Part shown: one piece after another, positions 44,603-53,887 of the stretch
How the letters are laid out: the number at the start of each line of letters is the position of its first letter
Numbering within the stretch: position 1 is the first letter of the stretch
Origin: Panicum virgatum
Taxonomy: Eukaryota; Streptophyta; Magnoliopsida; Poales; Poaceae
DNA: 64,000 bases
Direction of reading: 5' to 3'
Assembly: GCF_016808335.1 (NCBI RefSeq)
Contig: NC_053148.1
Coordinates: 44,222,930-44,286,929 of the forward strand
The notes under the pieces: model-generated
Database searches by the model: none
What the model saw: the letters and a program-made list of their open reading frames with translations, nothing else
Told to the model about the DNA's origin: nothing
Position numbers and translations under genes: made by a program

Positions 44603-44971
44603 GGTGGGGGGCGAGCGCGAGAGACCTACCACGTGCATCGCCGCGAAGTGGAAAGACGAAAGAACCCCGCGCTGCACGCGTAAGGTTAAGAGACCGAGGG
44701 ATAACTCTATCTTTTCAAGTTTATGAAACAACGCAAGTTTTCCCACCAAAAGTTTGAATCCGATAATTTAGGCGCAAGCTAACAGTTATGAACATGAAAA
44801 TTTTGCTTCCAACACCAGAGTACAACTTTTTTGCAGGTGAACACGGACTGTGCTTCGCTGGCCACCATCGCGGCGCCTAGCCCGAAGGGTGGCGCTTCGG
44901 GGCGCCGACGACGCCCATAGAGTCGAAGCCCCACCCCTCCCGAAGATCGGACCGAGGCTTCGAGGGGCTAC

Positions 44972-45543
44972 TGTTGGGGACACCACCTTCGGTCCGGTCG
45001 CCGAAGGTGCGCGAAGAAAGGAAGACAAGGACACTGAAGTGAATGCCAACAGCAAGCACGGAGGTGGCCTGTCTTCGCTTGTCTTCGGGTCGGAACGCGA
45101 AGACAAGACACCAAGAACACTAAAGCCGATGCCCGGAGCAAGCGCGGAGGTGGCCCGTCTTCGCTGTTCTTCGGGTCGGAACGCGAAGACAGACGAAGAT
45201 CGGGCGACGCTAGCATCATGGTAGGGAGTGGTCAGTAGGCCCCGTGGTCTTCGTCGACCAGGGTGAAGAGGACCGCTTGGGGTTGTGGGCCTTTCTGAGC
45301 TGTACCGCACCCATACTGTAATAGGGAAATCACGTGTACGTCCGGGAATATTCAGGGAATATGACCGTTGTAAGGGTGTAAAAGAGTAATTATATATGGG
45401 ATGCATAACGCCACCTATAAATACCCCTGTAATGTTCATTGATGGGACACATGGAATAGAGAGAGAATATTCACTACTCGAATCGTGTGCTTGTCCCTTA
45501 CTATTGTAGTGCCCGTCCGTCCCGGAGACACTCTCCACCAACA
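44972..45543 (+). repeat. 3' LTR of element Z, 572 bp
   Basis: TGTTGGGG to CACCAACA. It contains two imperfect direct copies of a ~75-bp unit with GCAAGCRCGGAGGTGGCC and TCTTCGGGTCGGAACGCGAA, and a TATAAATA at 45416-45423. The TSD CCGCC follows at 45544. Confidence 0.92.
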
Positions 45544-45548
45544 CCGCC

Positions 45549-46497
45549 TCGAGGCCGGCGATGAATACTGGGCGCGCTCTGGAGTCTCCGGAGGGAGCGA
45601 GGGACAGGCAAGGCAGCACTATGACGGCGGCGGGTGCGTGAGGGAGTCTTTGATCCCAACGGGCCATGCCGGCGAGGGCCGCGGCGGCGGAGGACACGGC
45701 TAACGTGGCGGTGTCGGCGCGGGTGGCGGCCGCAGGGGGGCAGAGCGTATCCGCGGACAGCGAGCGAGGGAATCGGAGGAGGAGCTGCGGCGCGGTGCGG
45801 GGCGCGCGCCGGGCATGTGCGCCGGGAGGCTCATGCCGCGGATCCGCCGTGTAGGGTGGTGGCCCTGACCAGAGAGGATACGGGGTTCGGGGTGGCCGGG
45901 TGGGGTTCTCCTTTCGGCGATTCGTTCCGCGTCGACGGCGCGCGCATGCGCCGCGCGCGTGGTGGAGTAGCGCGTGCCTCGCCTTTCCGGGACACGGCGA
46001 TCCCAGGCGGGGGAGCGCGCGGCCGCTCCAGCCGAGGCGGTGCCGCGCGCGGGGAGGCAGCCCAGCGCGGCGTGCTCGCGGGTGCGGGTGCTGCCGCGCG
46101 CGCCGGGGCCGCACAGCAGATCGGGCGCGGCACGACGACGAGTAGTGCAGGGCAAGTGGGCGGGCGGTGCGGGAGCGTGCCGAGCCCGTGTCCTTGGAAC
46201 GAAGGGCACGGCCTACTCCCGTGCTCCGCTGCCCGGCGTCTCTTCCGCGGGATCAGAGGGCGGGCGAGTAGCGGCGCACGCTATTGGATTCTCTGCCTGC
46301 CTCCGAGTGTACACGTGCCACTGTGCAGCTAAAAGGTGTCCTCCAGTTTTCTTTGCTAAGCTAATGGCGAGAGATCAGATGATGTCAGAACCACGTTGCG
46401 CGCCGTTATCTGTGGGAGTAGAGTAATCAACGGATGAGAGGCATGTTCATGCACGGAAAGGCATGGGCCTTTGGTGCCCAACCCCAATTTTCTCACG
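45549..46497. other. GC-rich DNA between Z and the MULE
   Basis: Very GC-rich to about 46300, with overlapping long frames on both strands (e.g. + 45634-46332 and - 45700-46209). None has a recognisable domain, and the composition alone can explain them. No gene is called. Confidence 0.35.
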
Positions 46498-46506
46498 TGT
46501 CCTAGA

Positions 46507-46615
46507 GACATTTTTTCATTTTTATATTTTTTAAAAATTAAAATTTCAAAAATATATGTCTGTTTTCAAATATTTCAAAAATATACCCCGGTCGTCCTCC
46601 CATAGGGCGACAGGC
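46507..46615. repeat. MULE left terminal inverted repeat
   Basis: Pairs with about 50810-50920 reversed. The outer ~75 bp are almost identical, and the match continues through ATTTCAAAAATA and ACCCCGGTCG. Confidence 0.85.
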
Positions 46616-46678
46616 CCAAAATGTAATTTTTTTTCTTCCAATTTGCAACGAAGTCCCTGGAGAAAAAAAAAGGGGAGA

Positions 46679-46741
46679 CCTGTCGCCCCCCCAACGGGCG
46701 ACAGGCGACAGGCCCCTGTCGCCCGTTGGGGGGGCGACAGG
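46679..46741. repeat. Perfect 27-bp inverted repeat (hairpin) in the MULE
   Basis: Arms at 46679-46705 and 46715-46741 are exact reverse complements with a 9-base spacer. Each arm starts CCTGTCGCCC and ends GGGCGACAGG. Similar but imperfect palindromes lie near the other end at about 50645-50760. Confidence 0.9.
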
Positions 46742-47053
46742 CCCCCCTTTTTTTCCAGGGACTTTTATTTTTCCAGGGACCTATTTTGAGCTATTCGAGC
46801 ATGTATTCGTCATCATCGTCGGCAAGATCTCGGCCGCTAACTCCTACCGCACGTAACTTGTCCTTCATTAAATCACAGGAAAAAATCGCAAAACCTTCCC
46901 TTATTTCACGAGTATTATGGAACCCACAAACATAATAAGTTCACATCAATAATATCTATAGAAACAAATGACAAGTAACCTACCACAATCATAAACATCG
47001 GATACAAATAAGCGGTCCACAGCTATCTCATTACAAATAAACATCATATACAT

Positions 47054-48890
47054 CTAACCACCCCTAGGGCGTCGGACCCTCTTAGCCCTCTGCTGGGCAC
47101 GGACATGTCCCTCGGAGTAGGTGAGAACATCCAGAGACCTCACCTGTCGCTCAGGACGCGCAAGGGGCTGCGGTGTCTGCTGCTGAGAGATCCCAAGTGG
47201 TGCTCCTCCTAGCTGTGAATACCCCAAGACATCGGGGTCACCTTGCGGGGCAGGCTCTTCTGGACTCAAGCTGTCGAAGTCGTCTAAGGTGAATGTCTCG
47301 TTATCTGGTCGAAAGGAGGAAGAAGAAGGTCCGGCGCCCGCATCGGGGTAGAATCCTACGCAAAAAATGTGGATGTTAGCGTACGCTCGTATATTTCGTA
47401 ATGACATGTAGAAACCGAAATACGAAGCATAAATTAACCTGTGTAGGCCGGTATCTGTGGCCCCGATACCATCCCTGGATACGGTCCACCAACTGGTGTT
47501 GTCCCTCTAAACATTCCAGTATGGCCGAACGCAGTAGCTGGATCGTATCTTGTATGTGATATTAGTAAATATGTAGGAACACTTGATGTAATTTTAAAGA
47601 GATATGTACGTTACCTGCACTTGGGAAGAACTGCGACGTCGGCCCGTGCATGGTCGACGGACACGGGAACGACGACGAGGTCTGAGACGACCCGTGGCTG
47701 TCTTCGTACTGCACACGGCTTCCGAAGTTGTGCGCTACCTGACGCAACTGATCACGCTACCTCGACCATGCCTCTGTCTGCTCAAACTGGGTCATTGGGG
47801 ATCCGGCACGTACCCTCGTCAGGTAAGTCGAGCAGTCCGTCTCCATCATGTTGCAAAGGCGAAGCTGCATCAATTCAGTAAAGTTACAAACACATGAATT
47901 ATCTTATGAATATGATTATATATATGCAAATATGATCAAGAGACTCACCGCGCCAGCTAGTGCCTCCACGTGGTGCCGGGCATAGCCATCCTGAGGCCTC
48001 GCTTGGTGTGGCTGCGGGTGAGTGTCAACAAAAACCAGACGAGCCCGAGTCCGGGGTAAGTACCAGGTGAGGTAAGCCCTAAAGGAGCTATCTGTGTGTG
48101 GTCCTGTTGGATGGACCAAGTGCTCGTCTGCCTGTTCCCATTGGTCCACCCACGGCTGGATCTTGGTGAGCCAATCATCAGAGCACGACAAGCCACTCCT
48201 TGACAACCTACAAAGTGGACCACGAAGAATCGTTAGATTCGACACGAATGTATGAGCCAAGTTCATTCATAATTACCTGTGGTCCTGCCGACTGACACGC
48301 TCCAACGCGGTGGGCACCGGAAACTCCTGGCGCTGCCCAAACTGTCTCCTGACTCTCCAGGTGATCGCGGGTGCGGGTTGATCGGACCTGCTTCGTCCAC
48401 GCGGTCAACCAGGGCAAAACGGGCCTCCAGCTCATCCTTCCACGAGGCCGCCACCACACGCGGACCTACAGCCTCCCCGACGATAGGGAGGCCGAGGAGG
48501 TAGGCCACGTCCTGTAGCGTAGGAGTCATCTCCCCACACGGGAGGTGGAACGTGTGTGTCTCCGGCCTCCATCTGTCAACGAGCGCCGTCAGGAGGGATC
48601 GGTCGAGCTGAATAGGCCCAACCTCGACAAGACGGCTCAGAGTCAGTAGGCCGGCCTCACGTAACCTGCAAAAAAATAAAAAATGTCGAAACAAAGGAAT
48701 ACCGACGAATACAAAAGTGATAAACAATAATATTTCATTACATACCGGTCACACCAATCGTGGTGTATAGAGATCGCCTCGCCGGGTGGACGAGGACGTA
48801 GCACCTCTAGGGCTCGGTGCTCAACAGCTGCAAAGTAAGACCTGTGGCTCGAGTCGATCACTGGGTCTAGCAAGGAGTCCATCTCCATAC
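47054..48890 (-). CDS. Plant mobile domain (PMD) gene inside the MULE
   Basis: A spliced gene; proteins of this kind are often labelled 'serine/threonine phosphatase 7 long form-like' in plants. Exons inferred from GT..AG signals are 48746-48890 (start near 48888, MDSLLDPVIDSSHRSYF), 48277-48665, 47949-48207, 47615-47864, about 47440-47547 and 47054-47352. The PMD core is in exon 2: LLTALVDRWRPETHTFHLP, then GEMTPTLQDVAYLLGLPI. Later exons have a YLPRTRARL stretch and a Pro/Gln-rich C-terminus ending RAKRVRRPRGG. Exon 2 appears to change frame near 48360-48390, and exon 4 has a TAG, so the copy is probably damaged or the intron model is incomplete. PMD proteins of plants (MAIN/MAIL) act in silencing and genome stability. 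Many PMD genes occur within transposons; the role here is unknown. Confidence 0.7.
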
Positions 48891-49028
48891 CTGCATTCAA
48901 AAATTTATGAGAACACATAGGTAAATATATATTTCATACAAACTGGACACATAAATACAATAATACTTCATTATATACCTGCCATATTTCATTACTACAT
49001 ATTACAAATAATGAAATACAATTGTGGA

Positions 49029-50186
49029 TCATGACACCGAATGCCTTCCACGAGCAATTCTCGCCGATGCTCGTCTGAACGTAGGAGGTGCTCCATCTCT
49101 GGGATTTCCGGAAGGACCGACGTCAGCAGCATCGTGAAGTGCATTCTGAGGACACTTCTTGTAGTTGTGACTCAATGATCCACATTGGCTGCAACGCTTT
49201 TGTGCCTTGCTTGCTTCCGACTCGTCCATACCATTCCGAATACGACGTGTCTGACGACGGCCTTTGCCTTTCTTAGTGGCTGGATCAGGAATAAACATCT
49301 TATTCTCATTATCCTGAGTGAAAGGCCCCACAATGGAACATTTCCAGTTTGACTTCCATTTTCCCTTGAATGCATGTACTCGCCATGGACATCCAGCATT
49401 CACACACTTCACCTCATATTCTTTACTGCCAGACTTTACGACTCTGAATTCTCGTTTCAATGAGATTGCCCATAGTCTCACAGCATCTTTTACGGCTTCA
49501 ATGTTTGGATATGTTGCACCTTGCACTACCTCATTCCCTCTGTACTCCCACTCCTGATTTCGTACATCTTCTGCGACATGACTGCCAAAACCATGCTCTT
49601 TCCACTCTTTTGGCAATGAGTACTGCTCGTCATCAGATGAGTCCTCATATTCTTCCATCTCTATTGCGGTTTGGTCTTCTGCCTCCATCTTGTCCAGAAT
49701 GCTATGTATCATCTCTCCCTCATCAGCAAGGCACTGTGATCCCATGTTTTGGTTCTCTGTCTCTTCTGACTCATCTTGCTCAACATAATTGGTCTCTCTT
49801 CGAATACTCGGAGTTCCTTGATCTGCACAATGTTGGATTTCATTTCGTGTCTTCTCCCGGATTTGAACAAGAATGGCCAGAGGCCACCCACGCTCTAGAG
49901 CTGCTTGCATGTACTTCTGCCAGTCATCAGTGCTGTGTATCATCATTAATTCCCATAATTCACTTTCTACCTCCCAATTAACAAGAGACTGGACAGTGAT
50001 CACATGTGTCAACGGATCAACATGGAACCCACGCTGCAGCCACTTACATATAGAACCAAAACTCCTTTCCAGAGGTTTATCTATGCCGCTAGATGTGCGC
50101 TTAAAGGCAGAAAGATCTACTCCATTTGGCCCATACATAACATTGTATTCACCATAAAATACTTGAAACTGCATCTTGCTCGACAT
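49029..50186 (-). CDS. MuDR-like transposase remnant: DNA-binding and zinc-knuckle parts only
   Basis: An open frame of 385 residues starting MSSKMQFQVFYGEYN. The N-terminal region is that of MuDR-type transposases. An acidic linker (residues ~145-200) is followed by the MuDR DNA-binding domain (PF03108-like; residues ~220-290) with AVKDAVRLWAISLKREFRV and CVNAGCPWRVHA. It then goes straight to a basic stretch (KKGKGRRQTRRIRNG) and a zinc knuckle CSQCGSLSHNYKKC (CX2CX4HX4C). The DDE/MULE catalytic domain (PF10551) and the SWIM domain that should lie between are absent, yet the frame is kept. It would bind DNA but could not transpose. Confidence 0.82.
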   Translation of the reverse strand: MSSKMQFQVFYGEYNVMYGPNGVDLSAFKRTSSGIDKPLERSFGSICKWLQRGFHVDPLTHVITVQSLVNWEVESELWELMMIHSTDDWQKYMQAALERGWPLAILVQIREKTRNEIQHCADQGTPSIRRETNYVEQDESEETENQNMGSQCLADEGEMIHSILDKMEAEDQTAIEMEEYEDSSDDEQYSLPKEWKEHGFGSHVAEDVRNQEWEYRGNEVVQGATYPNIEAVKDAVRLWAISLKREFRVVKSGSKEYEVKCVNAGCPWRVHAFKGKWKSNWKCSIVGPFTQDNENKMFIPDPATKKGKGRRQTRRIRNGMDESEASKAQKRCSQCGSLSHNYKKCPQNALHDAADVGPSGNPRDGAPPTFRRASARIARGRHSVS

Positions 50187-50188
50187 AT

Positions 50189-50497
50189 CTGTATATCACA
50201 TAATACTTATCAAGTTATACTCTTTACTTCACTACCTTATTCAATAATCCGTAAAAACTAAGTATGAAATTCAATTACAACGTATAAGTATTCATAACTA
50301 CGTGATGACACTCAAATTCTATACTGCATAAATGGTTCTACTAATTTTCTAAACTAATTTACTACTACGTAACTACAAACTAAAGTATCATTGAACTCCT
50401 ACTTAAATGGTTCTACTATAACACTAATTAAATCAAATTACTCATATTAAAATACGTAGTACTTAAATATAACAATATTTAAACTAAATGTACTAAC
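50189..50497 (-). other. Putative 5'-UTR intron of the MULE gene
   Basis: On the minus strand CTGCAG|GTTAGT at 50497 and ATACAG|ATATG at 50189 frame an AT-rich 309-bp intron. It ends just before the start codon at 50186. Confidence 0.5.
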
Positions 50498-50632
50498 CTG
50501 CAGATCACAAGTGCTGAATTCGGCAGGGCTTCGCCGCTTTCCTTCTCCCCACTCCTCTCTTTTTTTCTGGATTTTTGGTGGAATTTTCGGGCTCAAATGA
50601 GGATGGAAGGGGAGGGCTTGAGCTTATATAGG

Positions 50633-50640
50633 GGTACCCC
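50633..50640 (-). promoter_or_regulatory. TATA box of the MULE transposase gene
   Basis: TATATAAG on the minus strand, within the subterminal GC-rich hairpin zone. It is followed by a GC-rich leader and the intron above. Confidence 0.55.
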
Positions 50641-50809
50641 CGGTCGCCCGCGAGGGGGGGGGGCGACAGGCCCCCTGCCGCGCCCGTGGGCTGGGCCCAG
50701 CGGCGGTCGCCCGTGGGCTGGGCGACAGGCTCCTGTCGCCCCCCCCCACGGGCGACAGGTTTTTTTTATTTCCAGGGACCTTATTGCGAATTTGAAAAAA
50801 AAAATTCAC

Positions 50810-50920
50810 TTAAGGTCTGTCGTCCTATGGGGGGCGACCGGGGTATTTTTGAAATATTTCAAAACGGACATATATTTTTGAAATTTTAATTTTTAAAAAA
50901 TATAAAAATGAAAAAAATTC
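50810..50920. repeat. MULE right terminal inverted repeat
   Basis: The reverse complement of the left TIR. The 9-bp duplication TGTCCTAGA begins at 50921. Confidence 0.85.
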
Positions 50921-50929
50921 TGTCCTAGA

Positions 50930-51271
50930 GCTGACAGGACAGCGAAGCCTTTGCTCCTGGGCTTTTTTCTTGCCCACCAAGTTTAAATGGGCCTACAAAA
51001 AATCTCGGGCCGAGTGATAAAGATTTCCGGCCTAAATATGTATGGGCTGCCCCTCCTACCTCCCTTTTGGTGGGCCAAGCAAGCGCTCCGGATGATCCCG
51101 GCCGTCTGTCCAAACTCTCAAACACGGCAACGAGTGAGCCAACACGTTCGCAATGCCGCCCTCCTTCCACCTCGCGCTCGCGTTCCCCTCCACTCCCCAG
51201 ACCCCACTTCGTCTTCTCCGCTCCGGCGCTAACCGCACCCACCTTCCCCACAAGCCCAAGGACACCCCTCC
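50930..51271 (+). promoter_or_regulatory. Proximal promoter and 5' UTR of the HOTHEAD-like gene
   Basis: About 340 bp between the MULE target duplication and the ATG. It becomes GC-rich toward the start codon. No clear TATA box is seen. The MULE therefore replaced or displaced whatever lay further upstream. Confidence 0.45.
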
Positions 51272-53887
51272 ATGGCCGCAGTCTCCGCGCGGCTCCGCCT
51301 CCTCCTCCTCGGCGTCCTCCTCGTGCCGTCCCTCGCCGCCGCTCAGCCCCGAGCTTTCGGAGGTACCGAGGCGCCTCCAATGCTTAGCTTGTAATCGACG
51401 TTATCCGCCTGTGGGGGGCTGACATGTGCCGGGTGTATGTGTGGCTTGGGTTCCGCAGGGGCGCCGCCGGTGTACGCGCGGTACCTGGTCGACGCGGCGG
51501 CGATGCCGGCGGTGGAGCTGTACGACTACATCGTGGTGGGCGGCGGCACGGCGGGGTGCCCGCTCGCGGCGACGCTGGCGGGGTCCGGCGGCGGGCGCGT
51601 GCTCCTGCTCGAGCGCGGCGGCGCGCCCAGCGAGTTCCCCGCGCTCGCCACGGCCGGCGGGTTCGTCCGGACGCTCGCCATGGCCGACCCGGCCCCGGAG
51701 TCCGACGCACCCGCGCAGGGGTTCACGTCCGAGGACGGCGTCCCCAACGTGCGCGCGCGCGTGCTCGGCGGAGGCACGGCCATCAACGCCGGCTTCTACT
51801 CGCGCGCGCACCCGGAATGGTTCCGCGGCCACGACGCCGAGGTCGGTTTCTGTTCTGACACCAACCAACACTTCTCCTTCCATCTGCGATGATTGTGTTG
51901 GGCGATGCGGAGATCGAGTGATTTTCTTGCTCGACTGCTGGAGGTTCAGAACACCGAGGTGACGAACTGGGACATGCGGCTGGTGAACGCGTCGTACGAG
52001 TGGGTGGAGAGGCACATGACGTTCCAGCCGACGGTGCGCGGGTTCCAGGCGGCGGTGAGGGCGGCGCTCCTGGAAGCCAACGTCACGCCGTGGAACGGCT
52101 TCACGGTGGACCACGTCGCCGGCACCAAGGTCAGTGCCACCACCTTCGATGCATCGGGCCGGCGGCACAGCGCCGCGGACCTGCTCGCCTTTGCCCGTCC
52201 TAGCCGTCTCCGTGTCGCCACCCGTGCTACAGTTACTCGTATCATCACCAACCCGATTGACCCTGGTGAGAGATGCATTCTTCTAGTAGTAGTACTTTCT
52301 TCGTTTCTTCCTGATCGTTGTGATAATTTGGGAAAAAAAGTGTCTTTATGACTGAGTTTTTTTTTGGGAGAAGTCTTTATGACTGAGTTTGGACTATTAT
52401 ATTGCTGCATTGTATTTGAATTCAACTAAGATTGCCATTGTGGATTTAACAAACAAAATTTACAGCTAAAACCCTTTCTGGTTCGGTGCTGCTCCGTCAA
52501 TTCGATAAAAAGAATCTTGGTTAATATGACTTCAGATTTACTAGTTAGCAAAATGCATCAAATTTTTCGTCAGTGGACTGTTTTGTAGCAGTACTAATTT
52601 AGCACTTACTGTTTACTTGTGACTGAATGAACTGTCTTCCGTTTTGTTGTATTGGTCAGCTGCACGCCATGGAAGATCTCCACAACCAACAATAGCAGCA
52701 ATTGGTGTTGTGTACCAGGACCGTCTCCTCGATCAGCACCAAGCCCTCCTGCGCCCAGGTGGGGAGGTAATACTTTCAGCAGGTGCCCTGGGGAGTCCCC
52801 AGCTGCTTCTTCTAAGCGGCATTGGCCCTGCCAGTGATCTTTCCTACCTCGGCATCCCTGTCTCTGCCGATCTCCCTGATGTTGGCAAGCACATGTTCGA
52901 CAACCCTCGCAACGGCATCTCCATCATCCCATCAGTCCCGATCGATCACTCCCTCATCCAGGTCGTCGGCATCCCTTCAGCCAATGGAGCTGCCTCCTAC
53001 CTTGAGGCGGCATCGTACATTGTCCCACTAGCTCCGGCGTTGAGATCAGCTGGTCCTTTCATCGGCTCGTCTTCACCACTCTATGTTACAGTGGCAACTA
53101 TCATGGAGAAGGTCCCTGGACCTTTGTCTGAAGGTTCGCTATGGCTCTCATCAACGAATCCATTGGAGAGCCCCCCTCTGCGGTTCAACTACTTGAGTCG
53201 CCCTGAGGATTTGGCGCGCTGCGTCCTGGGCGTGCGCCGTGTGGCACAAGTGCTTGAAGGCAGAGCATTGGACGGGTTCCGCTCACCGGTTGGATCGGAT
53301 AACCGGAGAGCGGCAGTTAGGAGGGATTTCAGGATTGTTGGGATGGCGCTGCCGGTAGAATGGAGAACGGATGACAGAGCTCTAGCAAATTACTGCCAGC
53401 AGACCGTGGCCACGCTGTGGCATTATCATGGAGGGTGCGTCGCCGGCAAGGTGGTTGATAGAGATTTTCGGGTGATTGGCACCCGTGCACTTCGTGTGGT
53501 TGATGCTTCAACATTCAGTGAGACACCTGGGACGAACCCGCAAGCTACAGTCTTGATGATGGGCAGGTATGAACTTCCTCATTCATTTCCAGGTAAATTT
53601 CGTTGGTAGAAAACTACATATAGTGTAAAAACGTGAAGTATACCACTACATGATCTGATGACCATCCATCGACCTTGTAGATGCTATCTTTTAGTATTTG
53701 AATGGCACTTTGAACCTGATTGGCAGTGGCTGTATCTAAAGCAATGTGTTTAATGTTCAATGTGATTGTTTTGTTGGCAATGTTGTAGTAGGCATTAACA
53801 TGGAACCCGTGCTTACTAATGCTGAACAGGTATGTGGGGTTGAAGATGATTGAGAGACACAGCGGAAGGCCAGTTATACCATCATAG
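51272..53887 (+). CDS. HOTHEAD-like GMC oxidoreductase, 584 residues
   Basis: An FAD-dependent GMC-family enzyme related to HOTHEAD/ACE and mandelonitrile lyase-like proteins. HOTHEAD is implicated in long-chain omega-hydroxy fatty acid oxidation for cutin. Exons: 51272-51362, 51459-51841, 51950-52265, 52660-53566 and 53830-53887. All introns are GT..AG, and the joined length (1755 nt) is an exact codon multiple. A hydrophobic signal peptide covers residues 1 to ~24 (ARLRLLLLGVLLVPSLAAA). The FAD dinucleotide motif VVGGGTAG is at 58-63 with acidic E82. GMC signature 1 is RVLGGGTAINAG (131-142) and signature 2 GALGSPQLLLLSGIG (305-319). The active-site region is WHYHGG (517-522) and PGTNPQATVLMMGRY (553-567), the last split by intron 4. 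The length and C-terminal exon (YVGLKMIERH) are normal for the family. No stop or frameshift is seen, so the gene looks functional. The substrate is inferred from the family only. Confidence 0.93.

Larger units (their letters stand above)
34021..45543 (+). mobile_element. Element Z: second Tat-type Ty3/gypsy retrotransposon
   Basis: An 11.5-kb element with LTRs TGTTGGGG..CACCAACA and the exact 5-bp duplication CCGCC (34016-34020 and 45544-45548). The order is 5' LTR, PBS, gag, PR, RT, RNase H, second RNase H and INT on the + strand. A tandem-repeat spacer, a multi-exon gene on the minus strand, a purine-rich stretch (GAGGGGCTAC) and the 3' LTR follow. The sequence is rich in CGAAG/CTTCG words throughout, unlike X. 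It has dual RNase H, no chromodomain and an antisense gene, so it belongs to the Tat lineage but to a different family from X/Y. Confidence 0.92.
46507..50920 (-). mobile_element. MULE (Mutator-like element), 4.4 kb, carrying a plant-mobile-domain gene
   Basis: Long AT-rich terminal inverted repeats start GACATTTTTTCATTTTTATA on the left and GAATTTTTTTCATTTTTATA on the right (reverse strand). They extend beyond 100 bp, to the ACCCCGGTCG block. A 9-bp direct repeat, TGTCCTAGA, flanks them at 46498-46506 and 50921-50929. Nine-base TSDs with long TIRs are diagnostic of MULEs. On the minus strand it carries a MuDR-like ORF without the catalytic domain and then a multi-exon plant-mobile-domain gene. 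Subterminal GGGCGACAGG words form long hairpins. Confidence 0.9.

Noticed and set aside
44786..46114. 442-residue open frame on the minus strand
   Set aside because: It reads across the Z 3' LTR, its target duplication and GC-rich flank in one frame. No domain is present, and an LTR boundary inside rules out a real host gene.
51401..52168. 255-residue minus-strand frame
   Set aside because: It lies antisense to exons 2-3 of the HOTHEAD-like gene; it is a GC-driven shadow, Arg/His-rich with no domain.
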